DNA of 64,000 nucleotides from Runella sp. SP2 (GCF_003711225.1 NZ_CP031030.1:992001-1056000), one strand, 5' to 3'; positions 7,022-14,816 are shown, numbered from the stretch's first letter. Program-made: numbers and translations. The notes: generated from the sequence alone by a model not told the origin.

Positions 7022-7114
7022 ATGAATAAAATTATTTTTCACGAAAACTGCCGTCAGCACGAAGCCGTTGCAAAGGCAAAACGAATGCTTAACAAAATTA
7101 AAAAGCAATATTAG
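7022..7114 (+). CDS. Short ORF ending at an amber codon, in frame with the next gene
   Basis: 30 aa (MNKIIFHENCRQHEAVAKAK..., stop TAG at 7112-7114). After the TAG the same frame stays open without an ATG through 7115-7228 and into the gene at 7229-7588, and the intervening translation (KLTGINDIDRGEVKL...) looks like protein. Either this is the 5' part of one gene cut by a nonsense mutation, or the amber codon is read through. As a stand-alone peptide it has no recognised function. Confidence 0.45.
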   Translation: MNKIIFHENCRQHEAVAKAKRMLNKIKKQY

Positions 7115-7228
7115 GAGTTTTATTGTAACATAAAACTTACTGGTATCAATGATATTGATAGGGGAGAAGTAAAACTTTGTTTTGAACTCTACTTAACAAA
7201 ACTGAAAGACCATATTGAAAAACAGCTT

Positions 7229-7588
7229 TTGAGAAATCAAAAACTTGTCAAGGGTGATTGGAATGCAGAATATGAAGAGGGTTATGATATACTGACTTTC
7301 CAAAATAAATCACAGTTGATTGAAGCTATTTATGAAGTGTATAGCTTCATTTGGGATAACTACCCTGATATTGAGTTTCAAAGATCCGATGTTTTTATTT
7401 TTAAGGAAACAACTTCAGAAGGAAAATATAAAGAAGCCAAGAATTACTTCCAATCTAACCCTGTGAATGGTTTTAACCAAGAACTTTTTGTCGTACTTAA
7501 CAATGGAGCCTCAAAAATGGTGCATGGAATTACGTTTTCGCACTATCATTTTTCTGATGCTACGGGTGTCTATGTGAAGTTCCAATAA
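7229..7588 (+). CDS. Unknown protein, 3' part of an amber-interrupted frame
   Basis: 119 aa counting from a TTG at 7229. The open frame really begins right after the TAG at 7112-7114 and has no ATG in the first 114 bases. The C-terminus (FVVLNNGASKMVHGITFSHYHFSDATGVYVKF) reads as a beta-rich small domain. No family was recognised. A complete product of about 188 aa would need the amber codon to be decoded. Otherwise it is a pseudogene or uses the non-ATG start. Confidence 0.5.
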   Translation: MRNQKLVKGDWNAEYEEGYDILTFQNKSQLIEAIYEVYSFIWDNYPDIEFQRSDVFIFKETTSEGKYKEAKNYFQSNPVNGFNQELFVVLNNGASKMVHGITFSHYHFSDATGVYVKFQ

Positions 7589-7623
7589 CCTGATTCCTAA
7601 TAAAAAATGATAGCAAACCTTCG

Positions 7624-7992
7624 ATGCAATTTATTAAAAACATGACACAACAAGAATTTGAAGAGCTCTTTGAGCTTGAGACCGTGATACGCCAGTACAA
7701 GCATGAAAGTGAGTTGCTTGACTATAAATTTCTCAATAAGAAACGAGAGATAATATTGGTAATTAATTTGGAGCTAAAAAGAAATCCACTGTTAGACCTT
7801 GATTCATCAGTTGAAGACCCACTTCCCGAGGAAAGCAAGTATGAAATTTGGGGAGCTGGCGACCATGAGGCTAGTGAAGAATACAGCACCAATGCCCGCA
7901 TTATGCGGGCAGGAGTTGAAGCAATGCTCAAAGAGATGAATGATGTTATTATCGAACTGGAAAGTGAAAGGAATAAAAAACTAAATAACTAA
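7624..7992 (+). CDS. Helical phage protein, unknown
   Basis: 122 aa, acidic, with two helical stretches: EEFEELFELETVIRQYKHE near the start and EAMLKEMNDVIIELESERNK at the end. Probably coiled-coil. The second in-frame Met (MTQQEF) is an alternative start. It shares an overlapping TAATG with the next gene. No family was recognised. Confidence 0.6.
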   Translation: MQFIKNMTQQEFEELFELETVIRQYKHESELLDYKFLNKKREIILVINLELKRNPLLDLDSSVEDPLPEESKYEIWGAGDHEASEEYSTNARIMRAGVEAMLKEMNDVIIELESERNKKLNN

Positions 7993-8273
7993 TGGTTAAA
8001 ACAATTTTTACAGGTCATACTTTAGACCTAAAAAGCATCTTGGCCATCGGGCCCGTGATGCAAAAAACAGACGCTTTACTTAAGACTTTGTATTTCGAAA
8101 TCACATTAAAAGGCGGATCAGTGATTTGGCATGGATTCTATTTTGCCGAAACTGGGTATGCTTTTAATGAAAAGCAGTGGAATGAAAATATTGATAGCTC
8201 AAAAGAGCAACGAAGAAAATTGGTGGAGGAGTGGATAGCAGCAAATAAAGGTTTCAGTTTTAAAATTATTTGA
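7992..8273 (+). CDS. Small AT-rich-block protein, unknown
   Basis: 93 aa, mixed alpha/beta by appearance (TLYFEITLKGGSVIWHGFYF, then a C-terminal helix). It is coupled to the upstream gene by TAATG. No family was recognised. Confidence 0.55.
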   Translation: MVKTIFTGHTLDLKSILAIGPVMQKTDALLKTLYFEITLKGGSVIWHGFYFAETGYAFNEKQWNENIDSSKEQRRKLVEEWIAANKGFSFKII

Positions 8274-8275
8274 TT

Positions 8276-8635
8276 ATGAGCAAGATAAGCGCGTTTGAAA
8301 TATTGAGCAAGATGTCTGACGCTAATATGGCCATAGCCCTGTCAGATACCTTGGTTGAAGGTCGTAAAGTAAAACAAGGGGCAGTTCTTGGAATAGGGGT
8401 TTCAGAGGAATGGTATGATAAGGTACTTGTCTTAGGTTATCCAACAAAACTATTAATATTTGATCCTGATCAATATAAACAGATGGAGGCAATGCAGAAT
8501 AGTTCAGAGGAAAGAGATTTTTTTGGCAGAACTGATATGATTGATTTTGCCCGCTGGTACAGTGAGAATAAAATCGATTCAATTTCGGATAACACATTAT
8601 TAGTGATGTATTTGGACTCACCAAAAGAATCTTAA
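8276..8635 (+). CDS. Small AT-rich-block protein, unknown
   Basis: 119 aa from the ATG at 8276 (MSKISAFEIL). It begins 2 bp after the preceding stop. No signal peptide or known motif is visible. Confidence 0.55.
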   Translation: MSKISAFEILSKMSDANMAIALSDTLVEGRKVKQGAVLGIGVSEEWYDKVLVLGYPTKLLIFDPDQYKQMEAMQNSSEERDFFGRTDMIDFARWYSENKIDSISDNTLLVMYLDSPKES

Positions 8636-8637
8636 CC

Positions 8638-9021
8638 ATGGCACATCCCTGTTTTTGTTGCAGTGGAGAATGCTACTGCAATGGTTCTATTGATGATGTA
8701 ATCGTTGATAAAACCCCAAAGAACTGTAATGGTTGCGACCATTGTCAGGAACAGGTTTTTGACCGTGAGAAATTATACGATGAAATCATAGAAGGTGTTT
8801 GTCACGAATGTAAAACACATGATTACTTAGTAGATGTATTGGATCCTGAAACTGGAGAACCGACAGGAAAGCTACTCTGCCATGATTGCTGTGGAAATGA
8901 AGGGCATTGTTTTGGTTGTGGTGTTTTAGCTAGTGATGATTTAGAGTATCATAATTCACGAATAGGTAATTACTGTGCTAATTGCCAAGAACAAATTTTG
9001 GATAACTATGAATATGATTAG
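8638..9021 (+). CDS. Cysteine-rich, zinc-ribbon-like protein
   Basis: 127 aa, acidic, with about 20 cysteines, many in CxxC pairs: CNGCDHC, CHECK, CHDCC, CFGC, CANC. The pairs are spaced as in several zinc ribbons or treble clefs, so several bound zinc ions are likely. There is no signal peptide, so it is expected in the cytoplasm. It starts 2 bp after the preceding gene and overlaps the next by 14 bp. A role in interfering with a host nucleic-acid enzyme is possible but only a guess. Confidence 0.6.
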   Translation: MAHPCFCCSGECYCNGSIDDVIVDKTPKNCNGCDHCQEQVFDREKLYDEIIEGVCHECKTHDYLVDVLDPETGEPTGKLLCHDCCGNEGHCFGCGVLASDDLEYHNSRIGNYCANCQEQILDNYEYD

Positions 9022-9379
9022 AGAAATTCCACTTCACATAGAGCTAAGGGTCTATTTTAGGGAGGCCGATTTTCTTGGTGCTTATTTTAAGCGTGTATGG
9101 TATGACCTTGACGCTCTGGGGAAATATGCCCCCGACCAACATTTTGTTTTGGTAGAGTATTATAAAAAGCAATTTGTAAAGGATCATCTGAGAATTTCTA
9201 GGCAATATAAACGAGTCAGTAAAAAAAAGAATTCGACTTATGGGTTAAATATGCCTGTAAGTATTGCTAGGATCTTATGGAAAAACTGGCAAAATGAGGT
9301 GATTTTTGATGAACTTAAAAACGTTCTTGGTGGGATTGATGGATGTCTTAAAAATCTGAACTTAGAACCACATGACTAA
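9008..9379 (+). CDS. Small basic protein, unknown
   Basis: 123 aa from the ATG at 9008, which overlaps the Cys-rich gene by 14 bp; an upstream non-ATG start at 8975 is less likely. Basic middle (RISRQYKRVSKKKN) and a helical end. No family was recognised. Confidence 0.55.
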   Translation: MNMIREIPLHIELRVYFREADFLGAYFKRVWYDLDALGKYAPDQHFVLVEYYKKQFVKDHLRISRQYKRVSKKKNSTYGLNMPVSIARILWKNWQNEVIFDELKNVLGGIDGCLKNLNLEPHD

Positions 9380-9542
9380 AAAGAAACAGAAATACAGCAA
9401 GAAAGCTGTGATTGAGTTTTATGCTAAAAAATACCGTTTTAGCATGAAGCATGTAAGAAAAGCATTTAAGCTTTTATCTTTTCATGCTTATAAGTATCCT
9501 GAACATAGGAGACTATTTTTGCAGCGTAATAATATTCGATGA
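9372..9542 (+). CDS. Small basic protein, unknown
   Basis: 56 aa (MTKKKQKYSKKAVIEFYAKK...), strongly basic and helical. It overlaps the gene before by 8 bp and the gene after by 4 bp (ATGA), which supports it as a real operon member. The length and charge suggest nucleic-acid binding, not otherwise supported. Confidence 0.5.
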   Translation: MTKKKQKYSKKAVIEFYAKKYRFSMKHVRKAFKLLSFHAYKYPEHRRLFLQRNNIR

Positions 9543-9769
9543 AAATTACCTGGACATACTTCCCAAAGCCTGAGTGCAAACCTGTGACGCTCACGGTCAT
9601 CTATTTGAACTCACTGGTGATGGATAATTACCTACACGTGGAGACCAACACGGCATTTGTCAATTGGGAACTGTTTCGGGTTTTTCGGGATGGAAATCTG
9701 AAACAAAGGCAGTTGGCGTATAAAAGCCTGACTAAAATAGACCAAATAGATAGTAAATGGTTGCAATAA
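9539..9769 (+). CDS. Small phage protein, unknown
   Basis: 76 aa, coupled to the previous gene by ATGA. It is the last gene before a 23-nt palindrome, so probably the end of the early transcription unit. No family was recognised. Confidence 0.55.
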   Translation: MKITWTYFPKPECKPVTLTVIYLNSLVMDNYLHVETNTAFVNWELFRVFRDGNLKQRQLAYKSLTKIDQIDSKWLQ

Positions 9770-9772
9770 TGT

Positions 9773-9795
9773 ACTTAAATTATCGTAATTTAAGT
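9773..9795. promoter_or_regulatory. Perfect 10-bp palindrome with 3-nt centre
   Basis: ACTTAAATTA-TCG-TAATTTAAGT lies in the 57-bp gap between two operons, 31 bp before the ATG at 9827. It is too AT-rich and lacks a T-run for a terminator, so an operator for a dimeric regulator is more likely. This is inferred from symmetry and position. Confidence 0.45.
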
Positions 9796-9826
9796 GCCTA
9801 AATCCACCTCTATCTTAACAGTCTAA

Positions 9827-10318
9827 ATGAAAAATCCTGGCATTGACATTGTCATCGAAGTGAGCGACTTAGCAGCTCCTTGGCTCATGGCAAGAATGAA
9901 AGATAAGCCGCTCCAGATCGATTGGAGCAACGTCCTAACGAACTATTTGTTCTGGACTGCGCAGTGCCCACGTGTGAAGGACACGAGTATTAACCCTAAG
10001 TGGAAAGAACTGCCCATCTCAATTTCACAGTTTCACCATCGACGTTTCAATTTTTTTACGCCAACCAAGCCCCAACCCATTTACTCGTTGCTCGAAACTC
10101 GCCCATGGGTGAAGTATGTGGAAACGCTCGTACGACAGGAGCTGTACCAATACATGCTTGAAGTAGGCCAAAACGATGGTTATGAGATGTTTCGACGAAA
10201 GTATAATTATAACACTGATTGCCTAGACATGGAACGCGAAATAAGAACGTTTCACAATCACCGTTCCCAAGGTACCGTACAGATGTTTAGTTCCTTCCCT
10301 TTTGAAATGGCCCTATAA
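9827..10318 (+). CDS. Phage protein, unknown
   Basis: 163 aa, mixed composition, with FHHRRFNFFTPTKPQP in the middle and a helical second half. Its stop overlaps the next ATG (TAATGA). Together with the following gene it forms a two-gene unit between the early region and the head genes. No family was recognised. Confidence 0.6.
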   Translation: MKNPGIDIVIEVSDLAAPWLMARMKDKPLQIDWSNVLTNYLFWTAQCPRVKDTSINPKWKELPISISQFHHRRFNFFTPTKPQPIYSLLETRPWVKYVETLVRQELYQYMLEVGQNDGYEMFRRKYNYNTDCLDMEREIRTFHNHRSQGTVQMFSSFPFEMAL

Positions 10319-10794
10319 TGAGAGACATCGTAAGAAAACTCCCCAATACCAACCCCGCAGGGGTGATGCTGATCCAATGGTCTCCCGTGGAAGCGGTGCG
10401 CCAATGGACGACCAAGAGCCGTGGCAAGTACACCTCAGAAATTCTTTTCTTTGAAGGGTGGCGTTGGTTTGATTTGTATGGTATTCCAGAAACTTTGTTC
10501 TTTAGAGAGCCTAAAAAACGGGCCGCTCCTGGTCCTTATTACGAAACATCAGCAGGGTGCGTTGTGCCGGGTGATGATGAAGAATTTCGCGACGTGTTCG
10601 AGTGGGCAGAAGATCGCCGATTTATTGTACGAACCAAAGACCACGTTGGCGACTGGAGGCTCGTGGCCACGCCCTGGCATGGCCTCAAAATGGAAACTGA
10701 TTTTGATACCGACCGCATCATGGCGGGTCAGCGTGGCTTTACAGTGAGCTTTGAAGGGCGTACACCGTCAGCAAGTGGGATATATGCGTTTTAG
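10318..10794 (+). CDS. Phage protein, unknown
   Basis: 158 aa, rich in Trp, Arg and Asp (FFEGWRWFDLYGIP, VFEWAEDRRFIVRTK). It may be a small folded beta-rich protein. It is coupled to the upstream gene by TAATGA. No family was recognised and there is no signal peptide. Confidence 0.6.
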   Translation: MRDIVRKLPNTNPAGVMLIQWSPVEAVRQWTTKSRGKYTSEILFFEGWRWFDLYGIPETLFFREPKKRAAPGPYYETSAGCVVPGDDEEFRDVFEWAEDRRFIVRTKDHVGDWRLVATPWHGLKMETDFDTDRIMAGQRGFTVSFEGRTPSASGIYAF

Positions 10795-10802
10795 GGCTTT
10801 GC

Positions 10803-10822
10803 CTTACTTTCATTTTTTTTGG
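10803..10822 (+). promoter_or_regulatory. Recurrent phage motif, copy 1
   Basis: CTTACTTTCATTTTTTTTGG lies 64 bp before the exported-protein gene at 10886. It is one of five copies of CTTAYTTTCMTT followed by T and GG (also at 11233, 21771, 25753, 39154). The others lie 27-35 bp before an ATG. Candidate phage late promoter element. Confidence 0.5.
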
Positions 10823-10885
10823 TGGCATGAAGTCCTATTCTTGTGCTCACAATTAGTTTACTGTTTATCACCAAAATTATTATTA

Positions 10886-11155
10886 ATGAAAGCATTCGCT
10901 GTGATTTTGCTGGTGTTGACACCTTTGGTGTTCACATTGGCAGCGGCACATACCTACGATGCTACAGTAGTCCAAGAAACCAAGTCCGATTGTGTGATTC
11001 CTACTTTCGAATTTGAGTACAAGGGCGTGACCTATTGCCCATTGGACGTTTGTCCTTTGGCCCCTGATACGGTCGGTACTTTAGCTACGCACGATGGGTT
11101 TGTGACGGTCGAAGAAAAACCGCCTATTTTGGGAGTAGGTAAGGAATTAGCATAA
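10886..11155 (+). CDS. Small exported protein, unknown
   Basis: 89 aa from the ATG at 10886. Earlier in-frame starts would place the signal peptide in the middle of the protein. MKAFAVILLVLTPLVFTLAAA is a typical signal peptide or N-terminal anchor, probably cut after AAA. The mature part contains three cysteines (DCVIP, CPLDVCPL) that could form a disulfide in the periplasm. It is a single-gene unit followed by a strong terminator. A role in superinfection exclusion is possible but not shown. Confidence 0.6.
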   Translation: MKAFAVILLVLTPLVFTLAAAHTYDATVVQETKSDCVIPTFEFEYKGVTYCPLDVCPLAPDTVGTLATHDGFVTVEEKPPILGVGKELA

Positions 11156-11185
11156 ACTTTTACGTTTCATGGGACGCATGAACAC

Positions 11186-11213
11186 AATAGGCAGGTCATT
11201 GACCTGCCTATTT
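11186..11213 (+). terminator. Strong hairpin terminator
   Basis: AATAGGCAGGTCA and TGACCTGCCTATT form a perfect 13-bp inverted repeat with almost no spacer, then TTGCGTTTA. It lies 30 bp after the exported-protein gene and before the head-gene promoter motif. Confidence 0.75.
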
Positions 11214-11232
11214 GCGTTTAGGGTGTGGCACA

Positions 11233-11251
11233 CTTATTTTCATTTTTTTGG
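11233..11251 (+). promoter_or_regulatory. Recurrent phage motif, copy 2 (head operon)
   Basis: CTTATTTTCATTTTTTTGG ends 26 bp before the S49 protease ATG and directly follows a terminator. That is the arrangement expected of a promoter for the head operon. Confidence 0.55.
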
Positions 11252-11256
11252 TGAGC

Positions 11257-11277
11257 GGTGCAATGTAATGTTGCACC
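11257..11277 (+). promoter_or_regulatory. Leader hairpin touching a start codon
   Basis: GGTGCAA and TTGCACC (7 bp) enclose the 7-nt loop TGTAATG, and the next base is the ATG of the protease gene (11278). It should affect ribosome access. The loop resembles that of the hairpin at 5011-5032 (AGTAATGC). Confidence 0.5.
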
Positions 11278-12558
11278 ATGCAAACCAGTAAAGCCTTTTC
11301 TAATATCATTCCTGAGCTGCTTGGCAGTGGTTGGTTGGTGCCTCAAACACTTGAAACCAACGTTGCTGAGTATATACAGCAGCTCAAAGAACCCGAACCC
11401 AAGACTTTCGAGAAAATCGAAAAGCTTTGGGCAGATTATGAGGATGATGATGAAACCGAAGAAGTAACCCAAACACTTCTCGAAGGTGAATCAATCTGGT
11501 TGATTGACCTAGATTCAGTCATGTGGCGTAGCGGTTATTCACGCGGATACGGAGCTGCTTACTACGCAGACACGCTCGACCAGGCGTATGCCGACCCAAC
11601 TTGCAAGGGGGTATTGATTCGTTGTGGGGCCTGCTACGGAGGCGAACGCCGAGCTTCCTACATGGTGGCTGATGCAATCAAACGCCGCAACAAACCCGTA
11701 GGCGCCTACCTTGATTATGGTACTGCATACAGTGGGCATTACCTGGCTATTTGTGAGACAGACTTTATTCTTTGTTCCAACGAAACCGACTCAGTGGGGG
11801 GCATTGGTGCCTATATCCGTTTTGAAAATTGGGACGGAGCATACAAGGCAATGGGTGCCACGGTTGAAGAAATCTACGCCGATGCCAGCCCCGACAAAAA
11901 CAAATCCACCAGAGAGGCCAAAAAAGGCAATTATAAACTTCTGAAGGAAGAAGCGCAGACCATCGCGCTTGAGTTTCGTCAACGCGTTATCGACGCACGT
12001 GGCGAGAAACTTACCAATGACATTGTGCTCCTTGGGGGCGCATTTGAAGCAAAACAGGCCCTTGAATATGGCCTAATCGACGGCATTGGCCGTTTGGATA
12101 CGGCTTTCAGCCGCGTTCTCAATCTTTCTGCCAATTATACCAAACCCCAAAATACTATGTTCGGATTTTTGAAACTGCCGAAGCTGCAAGCCTTGTGCAA
12201 CGTAGCGGCGGCTGATATTACTGAAGCTCAGCTCAATGAAGCAGTAAGCGAGCTGCAAGGAGCAAACTTGGGTGGCCTAGTTGATCTGCTCCAATCGTTT
12301 GGACAGCAACAAACTGCCACCACCAACGTAAAGGACAGCGCAGAATACAAAGCGTTGCAGTCACAGCTCACTGCAGAGCAGCTCAAAACTGGCCAGCTTC
12401 AGGAAAAATTGAGCGGCTACGAAAAGCCTGGTGATGAGCCAACCAAACCCTTCAAAAAAGAGGAAAAAATCGAAAACTCGGGGGGAGATCCTGAGGCTCA
12501 TTTGAGCGAAGCCGACATTGAAATGCGCAAAATCTGGGCTAGTCTTAAAGGCAAGTAA
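11278..12558 (+). CDS. S49/SppA-like prohead protease with scaffold-like tail
   Basis: 426 aa. Residues about 60-270 form a crotonase/ClpP-fold S49 peptidase domain: GVLIRCGACYGGERRASYM, then GTAYSGHYLAICETD with the nucleophile Ser expected in YSGHY, then SVGGIGAY and a lysine-rich helix (DKNKSTREAKKG) where the SppA base is expected. Residues about 300-426 are Ala/Gln/Glu-rich with a coiled coil (ALQSQLTAEQLKTGQLQEKL), typical of a scaffold fused to a capsid protease. It acts on the prohead and lies directly before the capsid gene. The start is the ATG following the hairpin. Confidence 0.85.
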   Translation: MQTSKAFSNIIPELLGSGWLVPQTLETNVAEYIQQLKEPEPKTFEKIEKLWADYEDDDETEEVTQTLLEGESIWLIDLDSVMWRSGYSRGYGAAYYADTLDQAYADPTCKGVLIRCGACYGGERRASYMVADAIKRRNKPVGAYLDYGTAYSGHYLAICETDFILCSNETDSVGGIGAYIRFENWDGAYKAMGATVEEIYADASPDKNKSTREAKKGNYKLLKEEAQTIALEFRQRVIDARGEKLTNDIVLLGGAFEAKQALEYGLIDGIGRLDTAFSRVLNLSANYTKPQNTMFGFLKLPKLQALCNVAAADITEAQLNEAVSELQGANLGGLVDLLQSFGQQQTATTNVKDSAEYKALQSQLTAEQLKTGQLQEKLSGYEKPGDEPTKPFKKEEKIENSGGDPEAHLSEADIEMRKIWASLKGK

Positions 12559-12604
12559 CAGATTGAAAATTAACAGCCAAAAAACTTAAACCCACCTTTT
12601 TAAA

Positions 12605-13684
12605 ATGTTAACTAACGTTCAGGCGATTCAGAATTATCAGGGGCAATATACCCCTAAAATCCTGAAGACGCTGTACAACTCAATTTCGATAACGAGTACA
12701 CCTGGTATTCGCACAGTATCGAACCTAACGGTCGATAAAATGCTGTGGGGCTATACCGCCCTCAATGGGTTGCAACCCAACAACCCCAACATCGAAGACA
12801 CTGACTTGAAAGATGGTAGCCTTATCTTACGTAGCATTTCGCCGCGTAAGGCAATGAAAATCTTGAAAGTCAACTCGGAAGAGTTTGCGGATACTTTTCT
12901 CTACGAAGGCCAAAAGGATTTGACGCGTGATCATCCGCCGTTGTTTGCGGAAGAATATTGGCGCAACCAAATGCAGAAAGTTGGCGAAGAAGTCGAAGTA
13001 AACGCCTTTTACATGAAGGACAAATCTGTGGCTACTACTTTCAACGCAGGTGCCAGCTATTCCGTTGGTGATGTAGTGGTATTTGGTCCTTTAGAACAGT
13101 ACTACAAGTGTACTGCTGCAACAACGGCGGCACAATCTCCCACCACGCACCCAGCCAAATGGCAATGGGCCTCTAACCAATACATCTGCGATGGATGGGG
13201 AACTGTGTTGAAGAAAGAAATTGGCCTAAGTACCATTACACCAGTGGTGACCGGTGCAATCACCAACGCCAACGCCCTGGATAAAATTGATGGCGTAATG
13301 TGGGCGGCAGTGCCTGAGTTATGGCGTCAAAAAGGTGTTAAATTCTACATGTCGAACGACGTGTACGAAAAACGCCAAAAGCACCTACGCGCTAAGAAAG
13401 ATGCAGGCGCCTTCTACACCGAGGGTGACTTAGCCACGTCGAAAGAATACATCATCGACTCTGGTCGCCGCGGTCAGATTGTACCTGTGAACTGGTTAGG
13501 AACGTCGCAACGCGTAATAGTTACTTTGGACAACAACATGGTGATGGGTACCAACTCATTAGACAGCATGGGCGTTTGGGGTAATCGTGTTGACACATTG
13601 CACGGATTCAAGACCATCATGAAGTTCACGTTGGCGTTTGAATTTGACGATTTGCGCTATTTGCTTGTAAACGATCAAGAATAA
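12605..13684 (+). CDS. Major capsid protein with an inserted carbohydrate-binding-like module
   Basis: 359 aa, directly after the protease/scaffold gene. The overall layout fits HK97-fold capsid proteins of Bacteroidota phages: an N-terminal arm, then an acidic/aromatic core, ending with a strand-rich segment (NRVDTLHGFKTIMKFTLAFE). Residues about 140-190 read like an inserted ChtBD3/CBM5-type module: YSVGDVVVFGPLEQYYKC, then SPTTHPAKWQWAS, with the GDxV, YYKC and terminal Trp pattern. Such a module could decorate the capsid surface. The capsid assignment comes from position, size and composition; the module is inferred from motif resemblance. Confidence 0.78.
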   Translation: MLTNVQAIQNYQGQYTPKILKTLYNSISITSTPGIRTVSNLTVDKMLWGYTALNGLQPNNPNIEDTDLKDGSLILRSISPRKAMKILKVNSEEFADTFLYEGQKDLTRDHPPLFAEEYWRNQMQKVGEEVEVNAFYMKDKSVATTFNAGASYSVGDVVVFGPLEQYYKCTAATTAAQSPTTHPAKWQWASNQYICDGWGTVLKKEIGLSTITPVVTGAITNANALDKIDGVMWAAVPELWRQKGVKFYMSNDVYEKRQKHLRAKKDAGAFYTEGDLATSKEYIIDSGRRGQIVPVNWLGTSQRVIVTLDNNMVMGTNSLDSMGVWGNRVDTLHGFKTIMKFTLAFEFDDLRYLLVNDQE

Positions 13685-13740
13685 GAAAACCCACCTAAAA
13701 GGGGTGGCGGCTACGTGCCAAAGCCCCTACTACTATACAC

Positions 13741-14055
13741 ATGGAAGGACAGAACACAGCGGCCACGGCAACTGACGAAAAAGACAAGAAGATTGTCGAA
13801 CTCTCTCAGGAGCTTGAAGCCAAAGACAAAATTATTGCCAGCTTAGAGGCTGAAATCACTCAATTGAAGAGTGAAAAAGGAGCTGCACCCAAAGCGCCAA
13901 CGGTGAAAGTAGCGAAAAAGACCTATATGGTGTCGATTCCTCGCTTCAACTTTAAAGGAAAAGTTTATACTTCAGCTGATGTCGTTAACGACCAAAAGTT
14001 GGCGGATGAACTTGTGAAAGAAGATTCGGGGGTGTTAGTCGAAGTAACGAATTAA
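13741..14055 (+). CDS. Coiled-coil head-associated protein, unknown
   Basis: 104 aa. Residues about 15-45 are a heptad coiled coil (IVELSQELEAKDKIIASLEA), and the C-terminal 50 residues form a small basic beta domain (KKTYMVSIPRFNFKGKVY). It lies between the capsid gene and a structural gene, so it is probably a head or connector accessory factor. No named family was recognised. Confidence 0.6.
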   Translation: MEGQNTAATATDEKDKKIVELSQELEAKDKIIASLEAEITQLKSEKGAAPKAPTVKVAKKTYMVSIPRFNFKGKVYTSADVVNDQKLADELVKEDSGVLVEVTN

Positions 14056-14058
14056 GCC

Positions 14059-14598
14059 ATGGCACAGTATAAAAACCTAATTCCAAATTGGGGTGATGAG
14101 AGCTCTAACATGGGTGGGATTGCCCAAATTGGCTATTTTATGCCAGTTGGTGAAATCCAAACTTGGTCGGCACCAGTAGCTAACGCCACTGGGGAGAACA
14201 AGTTTGTTCATAGTCAGGCTTTTGTTCCGAAAACGGGCGGCGGATTTTCGAAATTCTACACCACTCCAGAAGTGGGGGAACTCGATTTGGCCGCTTTGGG
14301 TGGCCGTGACGCGGGGGGATGGGATGGCTCAGTGAAAATCTTCGTGCCAGGCAACACGAAAGAGCTTAACTATTTGGCGAACGTGTGTCGCTCGGATGCG
14401 TTTGTGGCGCTGATTCCTGATAATGATGGAACTCTTAATCAGTTGGGCGATCCTGGTCATTACGTGGCCATCAAGCTCGACTACAAAACTGGCCCCATCA
14501 CGACGGAGCACGGGCGCGGGTACAATGGTGAGCTGATGGTGAAGCAGCCTTTTAAATTGTTGTACACTGGGGCAATCCCCCTAAAACCAGCTGAGTAA
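14059..14598 (+). CDS. Probable virion structural protein (head decoration or tail tube)
   Basis: 179 aa, Gly-, Asn- and aromatic-rich with little charge (MGGIAQIGYFMPVGEIQTWS, LAALGGRDAGGWDGSV), as in tail-tube or head-decoration proteins. It sits in the head operon, 3 bp after the coiled-coil gene. A tail-tube role is attractive because no other major tail protein was recognised, but the choice is open. Confidence 0.5.
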   Translation: MAQYKNLIPNWGDESSNMGGIAQIGYFMPVGEIQTWSAPVANATGENKFVHSQAFVPKTGGGFSKFYTTPEVGELDLAALGGRDAGGWDGSVKIFVPGNTKELNYLANVCRSDAFVALIPDNDGTLNQLGDPGHYVAIKLDYKTGPITTEHGRGYNGELMVKQPFKLLYTGAIPLKPAE

Positions 14599-14600
14599 TA

Positions 14601-14756
14601 ATGGCTACTGAACAAGAAAAGCTTAAAGAGGTAGAGAAAAAGGTACCTAAGCAGCTGTTTATTTTTCAAGGTGTTGAGTATGACCTTAGCAACCTGACCA
14701 AACAGCAAAAGGAGTATCTCGCAAAATTCCCTGACGAAGTGCCCTACATTAAGTAA
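14601..14756 (+). CDS. Small head-operon protein
   Basis: 51 aa (MATEQEKLKEVEKKVPKQLF...), helical and charged at the start, then YDLSNLTKQQKEYL. It starts 2 bp after the preceding stop and is the last gene before a terminator. No family was recognised. Confidence 0.6.
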   Translation: MATEQEKLKEVEKKVPKQLFIFQGVEYDLSNLTKQQKEYLAKFPDEVPYIK

Positions 14757-14773
14757 TCCTAACCCTACCTATC

Positions 14774-14808
14774 AAAAGCCGATTGTGTCTGACAGGTCGG
14801 CTTTTTTT
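14774..14808 (+). terminator. Rho-independent terminator of the head operon
   Basis: AAAGCCGA and TCGGCTTT form the stem and are followed by a T-run. It lies 18 bp after the last head-operon gene and just before the packaging block. Confidence 0.85.
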
Positions 14809-14816
14809 ACAACAGC

